From positions 1-17,247 of the forward strand of contig CAMNQN010000047.1 of the NCBI GenBank assembly GCA_946549155.1: DNA of 17,247 nt, in the 5' to 3' direction. The position numbers and the translations under genes were made by a program. Under the pieces are notes generated by a model. The model had not been told where the DNA came from. It saw nothing but the letters and a program-made list of their open reading frames with translations, and made no database searches. The stretch comes from an uncultured Lachnospiraceae bacterium (GTDB lineage Bacteria; Bacillota; Clostridia; Lachnospirales; Lachnospiraceae). Shown here one piece after another: positions 1 through 7,874 of the stretch (positions are counted from its first letter, which is position 1; each line of letters begins with the position of its first letter).

Positions 1-37
1 CCGCCCTTCTTTGATTTTATCCCGGCACAACCTGCCG

Positions 38-1915
38 TCACTTTTCACTTCGCATCCCTGCATACTCCGCCACAATTCGCTTCAGAATAGAATCCGCATC
101 GATACAGGTCTCCATTTTCAGCACTTCCACGCTTCCATGCTCCACATAGTCGTCCGGCAGGGCCACATTAATCACACGCACCGTCTCCCCGATATCAGTT
201 AAATATTCCAGAATCTGATCCCCGAACCCGCCGCTGCGCACGTTTTCCTCCATGGTCACCAGCAGCTGGTGCTCCTTTGCCGCGGTGCGGACCATCTCCT
301 CATCCAGCGGTTTTATGAACCGTGCGTTGATCAGGGAGCAGCTGTAGCCCATATCCCGCAGACGGCTTCGCACCTCCACCGCCGTCTTTACCATACTGCC
401 CACAGCCAGCAGCGCAATGCCGCACTCATCATAGAGCACCTCCGATTTGCCGTAAGTGATGGGGGCCCGGAAATTCTTCAGTCCGTCATAGGCCTCCCCC
501 CTGGGATAGCGCAAAGCGATGGGGCCTCCATAGTTTACGGCAAATTTCAGCATATCGGAAAGCTCCCATTTATTTTTCGGAGCCATCACGCACATATTCG
601 GGATGGAAGACAGATAGGAGAGATCAAAAATGCCCTGATGGGTCTCCCCGTCGCTGCCCACCAGGCCTGCCCGGTCGATGGCAAATATCACCGGCAGGTT
701 TTGGATACAGACGTCATGAATCATCTGGTCATAGGCCCGCTGCAAAAAGGAGGAATACACCGCCACCACCGGTTTGAGCCCCCCCACTGCCATTCCCGCA
801 GCGAAGGTCACCGCATGTTCCTCCGCAATTCCCACATCAAAAAAGCGGTCCGGGTACATATTCCGGAAACGCTTCAGTCCGGTACCGTCGGGCATGGCAG
901 CTGTCACAGCCACCAGCTCCGGCACCCGGGCGCCCAGCTTGCACATCACCGTAGAGAAAACATCTGTATAATTCGCCTTTTTCTTTTTCGTTTTGGGAAC
1001 ACCCGTCTCAATCTCAAAGGGCTCTGCCCCGTGAAAACGGGCCGGATGCCGCTCCGCAGGCCCGTAGCCCTTTCCCTTCTTCGTCTTTACGTGCACCACC
1101 ACGGCGCCCTTTACTTTTTTGGCCTCCTGAAATATTTTCACCATCTGGGCAATGTTATGGCCGTCCACAGGCCCGAAATAGGTCACGCCCAGATCCTCAA
1201 AAAACATGCCGGGAATCATCAGCTGCTTGATGCCGTTTTTCGTATTGCGAATATGCTCCACCATCTTATTGCCGTAAACGGGAATTTTATTCAGCGTATT
1301 CTCCACCCCCGCTTTCAGCCCGGTGTAGGCATCCGCAGTCCGCAGATTACTTAGATAGACGGACAGTCCACCCACATTTTCTGAGATGGACATCTCATTG
1401 TCATTCAGAACAATAATAAAATTCGTCTTAAGCTGGGCCGCATTATTCAGCGCCTCATAGGCCATGCCCCCGGTCAGGGAACCGTCCCCGATCACGGACA
1501 CCACCCGGTAGCTCTGCCCCAGAAGATCCCTGGCTCTGGCATACCCCAGGCCCGCGGAAATGGAGGTGGAACTGTGCCCCGTATCAAAGGCATCGCAAAC
1601 ACTTTCCTTCCGTTTCGGGAAGCCGCTCATTCCGCCGTATTTGCGCAGTTTTTCAAAGCCATCCCGTCTCCCGGTGAGTATCTTATGGGTGTAGGACTGA
1701 TGGCCCACATCCCAGATAAACTTATCCCCCGGCAGGTCAAATGCCAGATGCATGGCCATGGTCAGCTCCACCACGCCCAGGTTAGAGGCCAGATGGCCCC
1801 CGGTAACGCTGATCTTCTCCACCAGAAACTGCCGGATCTCCTCTGCCAGCAGCGGCAGCTCCTCCCGGTCTATATTTTTGATATCGTTCACCTGATTAAT
1901 TTTTTCCAATACCAT
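38..1915 (-). CDS. dxs: 1-deoxy-D-xylulose-5-phosphate synthase
   Basis: This enzyme condenses pyruvate and glyceraldehyde 3-phosphate, using thiamine diphosphate, in the first step of the MEP isoprenoid pathway in the cytosol. Visible family landmarks are SVTGGHLASNLGVVELT near the N-terminus, GHQSYTHKILTGR, the ThDP/Mg motif GDGSLTGG (about residues 143-150), DNEMSISENVGG, the catalytic-Glu motif GIAEEHAVTFAAG (about 362-374) and DRAGLVGSDGETHQG in the transketolase pyrimidine-binding domain. The C-terminal transketolase domain is complete. I chose the ATG at 1915 because homologues begin M-x-LEKI and AGAAGG lies about 8 nt upstream; an in-frame ATG at 1960, also with a purine-rich site, would add 15 residues. 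The resulting 625 aa matches the usual family length. It is the last complete gene of the asp23-nusB-xseAB-ispA-dxs series, beginning 73 nt after ispA ends. The remaining 37 bases of the window end in a purine-rich stretch that may be the ribosome binding site of a next gene, often tlyA in related genomes. Confidence 0.97.
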   Translation of the reverse strand: MVLEKINQVNDIKNIDREELPLLAEEIRQFLVEKISVTGGHLASNLGVVELTMAMHLAFDLPGDKFIWDVGHQSYTHKILTGRRDGFEKLRKYGGMSGFPKRKESVCDAFDTGHSSTSISAGLGYARARDLLGQSYRVVSVIGDGSLTGGMAYEALNNAAQLKTNFIIVLNDNEMSISENVGGLSVYLSNLRTADAYTGLKAGVENTLNKIPVYGNKMVEHIRNTKNGIKQLMIPGMFFEDLGVTYFGPVDGHNIAQMVKIFQEAKKVKGAVVVHVKTKKGKGYGPAERHPARFHGAEPFEIETGVPKTKKKKANYTDVFSTVMCKLGARVPELVAVTAAMPDGTGLKRFRNMYPDRFFDVGIAEEHAVTFAAGMAVGGLKPVVAVYSSFLQRAYDQMIHDVCIQNLPVIFAIDRAGLVGSDGETHQGIFDLSYLSSIPNMCVMAPKNKWELSDMLKFAVNYGGPIALRYPRGEAYDGLKNFRAPITYGKSEVLYDECGIALLAVGSMVKTAVEVRSRLRDMGYSCSLINARFIKPLDEEMVRTAAKEHQLLVTMEENVRSGGFGDQILEYLTDIGETVRVINVALPDDYVEHGSVEVLKMETCIDADSILKRIVAEYAGMRSEK

Positions 1916-1988
1916 CCTGATAACCTTCTGTCCTTCGTACTCAGTGCCGCCAAATCTCATGCTTTCCTGAAATCATGCGGCCTTTTTA

Positions 1989-2876
1989 TCAGTTTTCCCG
2001 GTGGATGAGCTGAATAATCAGTTCCCGCAAAAATTCATTTTTGCAGCTTAAACCGTCCAGCCGACGGATAGCACGGCGGGAAACCGTCTCCACATCCTTG
2101 GCTGCCTGGTCAAGGCCCCGCAACGTCACATAGGTGGTCTTGTGATTCTTCGCATCGCTTCCCACCGGCTTTCCCAGCTCCTGCACGGTGCTGGTCACAT
2201 CCAGGATATCATCCTGAATCTGGAATGCCAGGCCCACATCCCCGGCAATCTGCCGGATCTCCTCCACATCCGCGTCCTCAGCTCCTGCCAGCACAGCGCC
2301 GATCATCATGGAAGCCTCCAGCAGGGCACCGGTTTTCAACCGGTAAATAAAGTCCAGCGTTTCCTCCTTCAGCGGCTTTCCTTCCATCTCCACATCCACA
2401 GACTGACCGCCGATCATCCCGCATACACCGGTCTTGGCTGCCAGAATTCCAAAGGCTCTGCCCACATTTTGATTCCCCGGCTCCATCTCAAAGGCCTTCG
2501 CCACCGTCTCATAGGCATAATTTAACAGCCCGTCCCCAGCCAGAATCGCCATGGCCTCGCCGTACACCACATGGGTGGTCTTCATCCCCCGGCGGTACTC
2601 GTCATTGTCCATAGCCGGCAGGTCATCGTGGATCAGGGAGTGGGTATGAATCATCTCCATGGCCGCCATAAAGGGCTCGATCACCGGACTTACCCCGCCG
2701 AACATCTTGTAGGTTTCCCACATCAGAAGCGGGCGCAGCCGCTTGCCGCCGGCCAGCATACTGTAATTCATCGCTTCCAGCAAGGTGGCCTGTTCTCCCC
2801 CCTCCTCCGGAAGATATCTCCGGATCGTATGCTTTACTTCCGACACATTTTTTTTCATTTCTTCGTCAAAATTCAT
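1989..2876 (-). CDS. ispA: Farnesyl diphosphate synthase (polyprenyl synthetase family)
   Basis: It elongates dimethylallyl diphosphate with isopentenyl diphosphate to geranyl and then farnesyl diphosphate, the precursor of undecaprenyl and other prenyl lipids. The all-alpha isoprenyl synthase fold is indicated by GGKRLRPLL, the first Asp-rich motif HDDLPAMDND followed by RRG, and the second Asp-rich motif QIQDDILD with GKPVGSDAKNHKTTY after it. Length is 295 aa, normal for bacterial FPP synthases. I place the start at the ATG at 2876 because GAGGAAGGTG lies just upstream; an in-frame ATG at 2894 is weaker. With this start the gene overlaps the end of xseB by 11 nt, which suggests translational coupling. 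Chain length cannot be fixed by eye, so geranylgeranyl product specificity remains possible, but the xseB-ispA-dxs context is the classical ispA one. Confidence 0.95.
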   Translation of the reverse strand: MNFDEEMKKNVSEVKHTIRRYLPEEGGEQATLLEAMNYSMLAGGKRLRPLLMWETYKMFGGVSPVIEPFMAAMEMIHTHSLIHDDLPAMDNDEYRRGMKTTHVVYGEAMAILAGDGLLNYAYETVAKAFEMEPGNQNVGRAFGILAAKTGVCGMIGGQSVDVEMEGKPLKEETLDFIYRLKTGALLEASMMIGAVLAGAEDADVEEIRQIAGDVGLAFQIQDDILDVTSTVQELGKPVGSDAKNHKTTYVTLRGLDQAAKDVETVSRRAIRRLDGLSCKNEFLRELIIQLIHREN

Positions 2877-3093
2877 CCGTTTCACCTTCCTCATTCATCA
2901 GGAGCACCTTTGTCTCCACCCGCTCAATCTTTTCCCCGCATCGTTTAATCAGTTCCATTCCCTTCTGGTACGCACGGAAGGACGCCTCCAATGAGGTATC
3001 CCGATCCTCCAGAATCCCGATCAGCTCGTCCAGACTGGCAAAGGCCTCCTCAAGGGTCTGCTCCGTCCGGACCTCCTTTTTGTTTTCTCCCAC
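2866..3093 (-). CDS. xseB: Exodeoxyribonuclease VII small subunit
   Basis: This is the small subunit of exonuclease VII, which together with XseA degrades single-stranded DNA from both ends into short oligonucleotides in the cytoplasm. The 75-residue protein has the family pattern: an acidic N-terminus, LEEAFASLDELIGILED, then SLEASFRAYQKGMELIKRCGEKIERVE, two predicted helices forming a helical hairpin. The start codon is GTG at 3093, supported by AAAGGAG about 9 nt upstream. It begins 27 nt after the xseA stop and its last codons overlap the ispA start, so xseA, xseB and ispA are almost certainly cotranscribed and probably translationally coupled. Confidence 0.93.
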   Translation of the reverse strand: MGENKKEVRTEQTLEEAFASLDELIGILEDRDTSLEASFRAYQKGMELIKRCGEKIERVETKVLLMNEEGETDEF

Positions 3094-3120
3094 AGAGAAC
3101 CGCTCCTTTCCTTACCATTT

Positions 3121-4368
3121 TCAACAGGGATTGTCATCTTCCCATTTTCCCGGCGCTTCCATTTCTCTCCCGGCTGGCCGTACTTCCTCTGTCCGGGCTT
3201 CTATACAGCCGTCCGCCAAATACAGGCAAAGCCGCCGGCCCGCCGCTGTCTGGGTCACGCTGGTTACCCGGGCTCCCTGCTGGTCGGTCACGTAGGCATA
3301 GCCCTGCTCCAGCTTATTCAGAGGAGACAGCCGTCTCATCTTCTCAATATATACAAGTAAACGGGCCCGCTCTCCCTGAAGACGATTCTTCATTAAAAGG
3401 CGAATCCGCTCCTCTTTCTCTGTCAGCATCCGCCCCTGTTCCCGCAGCCGGTGCTCCGGACTCAGTGCAAGAAAGCGAAGACGGTACTGCTCCAGACGGC
3501 CCCGGGATTCGTCTGCCTTTTTCCGGAAACCGGCGCTAAGCCCATCCCGGTACTGCCGAAGCGTCTCTCGAATCTGCGCCACATCATCCACCGCCAGCTC
3601 CGCTCCCGCCGAAGGAGTCGGCGCACGCAGATCCGCTGCATAATCGCAGATAGTCGTATCCGTCTCATGCCCCACCGCTGAAATAACAGGGGTCCGGCAC
3701 TCAAACACCGCCCGGGCCACGATCTCCTCATTGAAGGCCCACAGATCCTCGATAGAACCCCCGCCCCGGCCCACAATAATCGTGTCCACATCCGCCTTAT
3801 CCAGCATCTGAATCCCCCGGACAATACTTTCCGCCGCTCCCTCGCCCTGCACTTTGGCCGGATACAGCACAATACGGATGCCCGGATTTCTCCGCCTGGC
3901 AATATGGATAATATCCCGCACTGCCGCCCCTGTGGGCGCCGTAACCACGCCCAGGGTGCGGATATACCTGGGAATGGGCTGCTTGTACTCCTGCGCAAAC
4001 ATCCCCATCTCCTCCAGCTCCCGTTTCAAAGCTTCAAACCGCTCGTAGAGCTCCCCCAGACCGTCCAGCCGAATCTCCTTCGCATACATCTGGTAGGTGC
4101 CGTCCCGCTCGTAAACACTGATACCGCCGAACACCACCACCCGCTGACCATTCTCCAGCCGAAAGGCCAGGCTCTTTCTGACTCCCGCAAACATAATACA
4201 GGAGATGGTTCCCGTTTCGTCCTTCAGAGAAAAATAAATATGGCCGGAGGTATGATACTTGCAGTTGGAGACCTCCCCCTTGACGTAGACCCGGTTCAGA
4301 AGAAAGTCCTGGGTAAACATCATTTTAATATAGGCGTTAATCTGTCCCACGGAATACACATTTGCCAT
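3121..4368 (-). CDS. xseA: Exodeoxyribonuclease VII large subunit
   Basis: This is the catalytic large subunit of exonuclease VII, which acts on single-stranded DNA in repair and recombination. The N-terminal OB-fold (about residues 5-100) shows YSVGQINAYIK and VKGEVSNCKYHTSGHIYFSLKD. The central nuclease domain shows VVTAPTGAAVRDIIHIARRR, VGRGGGSIEDLWAFNEE and AVGHETDTTICDYAADLRAPTPSAGAEL, all hallmarks of the family. The C-terminal third is helical and coiled-coil-like with many Arg, Glu and Leu residues. I use the ATG at 4368 (MANVYSVGQ), which matches typical N-termini and has AAAGGGG upstream; an in-frame ATG at 4389 would add seven residues. Length 415 aa is normal. It follows nusB at about 70 nt and precedes xseB. 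Confidence 0.95.
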   Translation of the reverse strand: MANVYSVGQINAYIKMMFTQDFLLNRVYVKGEVSNCKYHTSGHIYFSLKDETGTISCIMFAGVRKSLAFRLENGQRVVVFGGISVYERDGTYQMYAKEIRLDGLGELYERFEALKRELEEMGMFAQEYKQPIPRYIRTLGVVTAPTGAAVRDIIHIARRRNPGIRIVLYPAKVQGEGAAESIVRGIQMLDKADVDTIIVGRGGGSIEDLWAFNEEIVARAVFECRTPVISAVGHETDTTICDYAADLRAPTPSAGAELAVDDVAQIRETLRQYRDGLSAGFRKKADESRGRLEQYRLRFLALSPEHRLREQGRMLTEKEERIRLLMKNRLQGERARLLVYIEKMRRLSPLNKLEQGYAYVTDQQGARVTSVTQTAAGRRLCLYLADGCIEARTEEVRPAGREMEAPGKWEDDNPC

Positions 4369-4440
4369 GCCCTTTCCCCTTTCTTCCATTCCTCATTCAT
4401 TTACCGCCCGCCCTGCAGACTTCTCTTGCCGCAATAATCG

Positions 4441-4863
4441 TTACGCCAGCTTTGCCAGCACCCCGTTCACAAAGGAAGAGGATTCGTCGCCGCCGAATTT
4501 TTTCGCCAGCTCCACCGCCTCATTGATGGCTACGCCCACGGGGATCTCATCATCGTACTTCATCTCATAGACCGCCAGGCGCAGAATGCTCAGATCCGCC
4601 TTGGCCATACGGCCCGTCTTCCAGCCAGTGGCCACCGCGTTGATCTCCCTGTCAATCTCCGGCGTTTTGCCCGCCACCGCTCTGACCCGGCCCTTCAGAT
4701 ATTCCCGGTCCTCCTCCGAAATAAACGAGGGCGGATTCGGAATCTCATCGTCCAGCGCCTGCTCAAAGTACAGCTCCATCTGCTCTTCCAGCTCTTTCTC
4801 CTCAAAAAATTCGATACCGAACAGCATTTTGAAAATATGCTCTCTGACTTCTCTTCTGCTCAT
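4441..4863 (-). CDS. nusB: Transcription antitermination factor NusB
   Basis: NusB binds boxA RNA together with NusE (ribosomal protein S10) and supports antitermination on rRNA operons. The 140-residue all-helical protein starts with MSRREVREHIFKMLFGIEF, the usual N-terminal RNA-binding segment, and ends with the conserved block LSILRLAVYEMKYDDEIPVGVAINEAVELAKKFGGDESSSFVNGVLAKL. The ATG at 4863 is preceded by AGAAAG and a further AAGGG. Length is normal. It is separated from asp23 by 65 nt that contain a terminator-like hairpin, so only part of the transcripts from the asp23 promoter may reach it. In Bacillus subtilis nusB also follows an asp23-family gene (yqhY), so the context is conserved. 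Confidence 0.95.
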   Translation of the reverse strand: MSRREVREHIFKMLFGIEFFEEKELEEQMELYFEQALDDEIPNPPSFISEEDREYLKGRVRAVAGKTPEIDREINAVATGWKTGRMAKADLSILRLAVYEMKYDDEIPVGVAINEAVELAKKFGGDESSSFVNGVLAKLA

Positions 4864-4883
4864 ATACTTTCTATTCCCTTCAT

Positions 4884-4913
4884 TTTAAAACAGGCTGCCA
4901 CACCGTGACAGCC
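4884..4913 (-). terminator. Intrinsic terminator or attenuator between asp23 and nusB
   Basis: On the minus strand GGCTGTCAC, loop GGT and GTGGCAGCC form a nine-pair stem with one G-U pair, followed directly by TGTTTT. This is a compact rho-independent terminator with a short U tract, so partial read-through is likely. It lies 15 nt after the asp23 stop and upstream of the nusB ribosome binding site. No other promoter was seen for nusB, so the element may set the ratio between abundant Asp23 protein and the downstream genes. Confidence 0.6.
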
Positions 4914-4928
4914 CTTATTGCTCCTTGC

Positions 4929-5312
4929 TTATTTCGTATTCTCCATTACCACGCTGGCAATCTTGATATTGACCTCCGACACCTCCAGGCCCGTCATGGT
5001 TTCGATCGCGGTCTTGACCTTATCCTGGATCTTGGCACAGGTTTCCGGAACATTATAGCCGTAATCGATATTAATATTCATGGCTACCTTCACGTCCCCC
5101 TCTTCCACCTGGACCCTTACGCCCTTGGAGAGGCTCTTCACGCCCAGCTTCTCAATCAGATCTCTTGTCACATTACCGGCCATGGACGCTACGCCTTTCA
5201 CCTCGGAAGCTGCCAGACCGGCGATGATCGCTACCACTTCATCCGCAATCTTTACCTCGCCAAAGCTCTCCTCCGTCTCAATGGTGGTGGTATGTGTTCC
5301 TTCATTTGCCAT
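4929..5312 (-). CDS. Asp23/Gls24 family envelope stress response protein
   Basis: This belongs to the Asp23/Gls24 (DUF322) family of small cytoplasmic or membrane-associated proteins linked in Gram-positives to cell-envelope stress and, for the YqhY-type member beside acc genes, to fatty-acid synthesis. Family signatures are GEVKIADEVVAIIAGLAASEVKGV in the N-terminal part, then GVRVQVEEGDVKVAMNINIDYGYNVPETCAKIQDKVKTAIE and a C-terminal VSEVNIKIASVV. I choose the ATG at 5312 because a perfect AGGAGG lies 7 nt upstream; a longer reading would need a TTG start. This gives 127 aa, typical for the family. It is the first gene after a strong sigma-A promoter and is followed by a terminator-like hairpin, fitting a highly expressed protein. 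The exact physiological role is not visible from sequence. Confidence 0.93.
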   Translation of the reverse strand: MANEGTHTTTIETEESFGEVKIADEVVAIIAGLAASEVKGVASMAGNVTRDLIEKLGVKSLSKGVRVQVEEGDVKVAMNINIDYGYNVPETCAKIQDKVKTAIETMTGLEVSEVNIKIASVVMENTK

Positions 5313-5380
5313 ATTCGTTCCTCCTGTATCCGGTATATTTTTATTCTTCAAACTGAAAGCATTTTCTTTTCATACCTTAC

Positions 5381-5409
5381 ATTATAGTAAAAACGCTGCG
5401 CATTTGCAA
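5381..5409 (-). promoter_or_regulatory. Sigma-A promoter of the asp23-nusB-xseAB-ispA-dxs series
   Basis: On the minus strand a -35 TTGCAA and a perfect -10 TATAAT are separated by exactly 17 nt. Transcription would start near 5374, about 60 nt before the asp23 ATG. The site lies directly after the prfC stop (5426), so this gene group is uncoupled from prfC. Confidence 0.8.
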
Positions 5410-5425
5410 GACATTTCCCATTATT

Positions 5426-7012
5426 TTACCGTCCGAACTCCGAGAGCACCAGCCCCGGATTCCGATCCAGCACCATCCCCACGGACCAGCTGTTCACAAA
5501 CAAAAGCAATGGGCGGTCCTTCAGATCCCGGATCTTTTTCATATCGGAGGTGCCCGTGATCTTATTCAGATCGATCTCCTTGTTCTCAATCCAGCGGATA
5601 TGTTCATAGGGCAGGTTGTCCAGCCGGATCTCCACATTGTACTCATTTTCCAGGCGGTACTTCAGCACATCAAACTGCAGCACGCCCACCACGCCCACAA
5701 TGATCTCCTCCATACCGGTATTAAATTCCTGGAAGATCTGAATCGCGCCCTCCTGCGCAATCTGATTAATCCCCTTCACGAACTGTTTCCGCTTCATGGT
5801 GTCCACCTGACGCACTCTGGCGAAATGCTCCGGCGCAAAGGTGGGAATCCCCTCGTAGGCAAACTTTTTACCCGGCATACAAACCGTATCCCCGATGGAG
5901 AAGATGCCCGGATCAAACACCCCGAGAATATCCCCGGCGTAGGCCTCGTTCACCACATGGCGCTCCTGGGCCATCATCTGCTGAGGCTGGGAGAGGCGCT
6001 GTTTCCTGCCGCCCTGGACATGGAATACCTCCTTGTCCGCCTCAAACTTTCCGGAACAGATGCGCATAAACGCGATACGGTCCCGGTGCGCCTTGTTCAT
6101 GTTGGCCTGAATCTTGAAAACAAAGGCGGAGAACTCCTCCGTCATCGGATCGATGACACCACAGTCCGCAATTCTGGGCAGCGGGGAGGTGGTCATCTGA
6201 AGGAAATGCTTCAAAAAAATCTCCACACCGAAATTCGTGAGGGCGGAACCGAAAAATACCGGGGAAAGCTTTCCCTGGCTCACCAGCTCCTGATCAAACT
6301 CCGCGGAGGCGCCATCCAGCAGCTCCACCTCCTCCAGCAGCTTCTCCCTGGCTTCCTCTCCGATAAAAGCCCCAAGCTCCGGAGAATCCAGATCGTACTC
6401 TGTGGCCACGCCCTCCTTCGTTCCCTTTTCCGTGTCAGTGAAGGTGGTTACCCTGCGGCTGGCCCGCTCATATACGCCCCGGAAATTCTTTCCCGAACCG
6501 ATGGGCCAGTTAATCGGACAGGTGGCAATCCCCAGCTCCTTTTCAATATCATCCAGCAGCTCAAACGTATCGTTGGCGTCCCGATCCAGCTTATTGATAA
6601 AGGTAAAGATGGGAATATGACGCATCACGCAGACCTTGAACAGCTTTCTGGTCTGAGCCTCCACGCCCTTGGACGCATCGATCACCATCACCGCGGAATC
6701 CGCCGCCATCAGCGTACGGTAGGTATCCTCCGAGAAATCCTGGTGTCCCGGAGTATCCAGAATATTGATACAGTATCCGCCATAATTAAACTGCAGCACG
6801 GAGGAGGTGACGGAAATACCTCTCTCCTTCTCAATCTCCATCCAATCCGACACCGCATGGCGCGCCGTAGCCTTCCCCTTCACGGAGCCCGCCAGATTAA
6901 TGGCACCTCCGTATAACAAAAACTTCTCCGTCAGAGTCGTTTTACCTGCATCCGGGTGGGAAATAATCGCAAAGGTACGTCTCTTCTTTATTTCATTCGT
7001 TATGTCGCTCAC
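5426..7012 (-). CDS. prfC: Peptide chain release factor 3 (RF3)
   Basis: RF3 is a translational GTPase that removes RF1/RF2 from the ribosome after peptide release. The G domain shows G1 SHPDAGKTTLTEKFLL, the RF3 pattern GSVKGKATARHAVSDWMEIEKERGISVTSS (switch I), G3 DTPGHQDFSEDTYRTL and G4 INKLDRDA. Then come domain II and the C-terminal RF3 domain with VNEAYAGDILGVFDPG and QEFNTGMEEIIVGVVGVLQFDVLKYRLENEY, ending in SWSVGMVLDRNPGLVLSEF. I choose the GTG at 7012 (VSDITNEIKKRRTFAI) because GGAGGAG lies 6 nt upstream and homologues begin MSDI; longer in-frame ATGs exist at 7027 and 7078. The 528 aa equals the usual RF3 length. It has its own sigma-A promoter and sits in the slot that carries accB/accC between spoIIIAH and the asp23 homologue in B. 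subtilis. Confidence 0.96.
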   Translation of the reverse strand: MSDITNEIKKRRTFAIISHPDAGKTTLTEKFLLYGGAINLAGSVKGKATARHAVSDWMEIEKERGISVTSSVLQFNYGGYCINILDTPGHQDFSEDTYRTLMAADSAVMVIDASKGVEAQTRKLFKVCVMRHIPIFTFINKLDRDANDTFELLDDIEKELGIATCPINWPIGSGKNFRGVYERASRRVTTFTDTEKGTKEGVATEYDLDSPELGAFIGEEAREKLLEEVELLDGASAEFDQELVSQGKLSPVFFGSALTNFGVEIFLKHFLQMTTSPLPRIADCGVIDPMTEEFSAFVFKIQANMNKAHRDRIAFMRICSGKFEADKEVFHVQGGRKQRLSQPQQMMAQERHVVNEAYAGDILGVFDPGIFSIGDTVCMPGKKFAYEGIPTFAPEHFARVRQVDTMKRKQFVKGINQIAQEGAIQIFQEFNTGMEEIIVGVVGVLQFDVLKYRLENEYNVEIRLDNLPYEHIRWIENKEIDLNKITGTSDMKKIRDLKDRPLLLFVNSWSVGMVLDRNPGLVLSEFGR

Positions 7013-7053
7013 GCAAATCTCCTCCATCGTTCGTCCTGATTTATCCATGCGCA

Positions 7054-7089
7054 CAGGGGCTGCCGCAAGCTTTTCCACGGCATCCCCTG
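7054..7089 (-). promoter_or_regulatory. Strong hairpin in the prfC 5' leader
   Basis: CAGGGG (7054-7059) and TGCCG (7061-7065) pair with CGGCA (7078-7082) and CCCCTG (7084-7089), giving eleven base pairs with a single internal mismatch and a 12-nt loop. It lies inside the roughly 125-nt leader expected from the prfC promoter and ends about 40 nt before the GTG start. No U tract follows on either strand, so it is not a normal terminator. A role in mRNA stability or translation control is possible but not shown. Confidence 0.45.
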
Positions 7090-7142
7090 CTCTTTACCCT
7101 GCTGTCGCGGCTTCCCTTCGCCGCCGCAGCGCCCTATCTGCC

Positions 7143-7171
7143 ATTCTAACAAGGTTCGCGGGCCCTGTCAA
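7143..7171 (-). promoter_or_regulatory. Sigma-A promoter of prfC
   Basis: On the minus strand a consensus -35 TTGACA and a -10 TAGAAT are separated by exactly 17 nt. The site lies between the spoIIIAH stop (7198) and prfC, predicting a start near 7136 and a leader of about 125 nt. This lets prfC be expressed in vegetative cells independently of the sporulation operon. Confidence 0.75.
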
Positions 7172-7197
7172 CCAATTTACGCTGCGCACCGCGCCCT

Positions 7198-7863
7198 TTA
7201 CTCTTCCGCCCCGGTGCGCGGCGTGATAATAATATTTTCCCCGGACACTTCCGTTTTGCGCTTCACAATATCCTCGATCTGTGCGCACTGGGCCTCATCC
7301 AGCTCCGCCAGGTTCACCACCACATCCGCGGTGCCGTCCGTGATACTGACCACGGAATCGGTATAACCCTTGGCCTCCAAAAGCAGCTCCGCCGAGGCTT
7401 CCCGCTCCGCCAGATCCGCCATGGCCGTCATACTGGCCGCTGCGCTCTGCTTTTGCTCCTCCGCCACATTGTCACTGTTGATGACTTCCAGCAGCGTCTC
7501 CTTGTTTTTCGCCCGGATCTGTTCCCGGTTCAGCTTCGCCTGGGCAATCAGATTATCCCCGGCGGATACGCTGGCCAGCACCGCTTCCCCCGGCGTACCG
7601 CCCTCCACGCCCTCCTCCAGCACATCCGCGGCGGAGGCCTCCTCGGCTCCGTCACCGTCCAGGCTGGCAATCTCCACATAAGTACCCTGGTTTTCGGAGC
7701 CGGAATCCTCTTTGGCTGTCAAAAGCACCGTATTGCTTCCGGCGGTTAGCTGATCCGCCTCCTTCTCCAGCAGGCTGCCGGAATAATTCAGATACCCCGC
7801 CACGGCAATCATAACCGCCAGTACCGTAATGATTAACTGATTCTTTTTGAAAATACGCTTCAC
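7198..7863 (-). CDS. spoIIIAH: Stage III sporulation protein AH
   Basis: SpoIIIAH is the mother-cell membrane protein whose extracellular YscJ/FliF-like (ring-building) domain binds SpoIIQ from the forespore and forms the channel across the intermembrane space during engulfment. The N-terminus KRIFKKNQLIITVLAVMIAV-AGYLNY is a short basic segment plus one membrane helix (about residues 8-25). After an acidic, low-complexity linker comes the ring domain: REQIRAKNKETLLEVI, MADLAEREASAELLLEAKG, DGTADVVVNL, AQCAQIEDIVKRKT and ENIIITP. I start at GTG 7863, because the AGGAGG upstream would otherwise be read as codons after a TTG at 7878; this gives 221 aa, close to the family size. It starts 11 nt after the spoIIIAG stop and ends the spoIIIA operon. 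Confidence 0.93.
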   Translation of the reverse strand: MKRIFKKNQLIITVLAVMIAVAGYLNYSGSLLEKEADQLTAGSNTVLLTAKEDSGSENQGTYVEIASLDGDGAEEASAADVLEEGVEGGTPGEAVLASVSAGDNLIAQAKLNREQIRAKNKETLLEVINSDNVAEEQKQSAAASMTAMADLAEREASAELLLEAKGYTDSVVSITDGTADVVVNLAELDEAQCAQIEDIVKRKTEVSGENIIITPRTGAEE

Positions 7864-7874
7864 GCTTCTCCTCC

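Noticed and set aside
1916..1960. Upstream ATG for dxs adding 15 residues
   Set aside because: The extension shows no resemblance to Dxs N-termini; the inner ATG has a suitable ribosome binding site and the typical start sequence. Not fully excluded.
5600..6916. Long open frame on the plus strand opposite prfC
   Set aside because: It is antisense to a strongly conserved RF3, has a His/Leu/Arg-rich composition typical of shadow frames in GC-rich DNA, and has no ribosome binding site.
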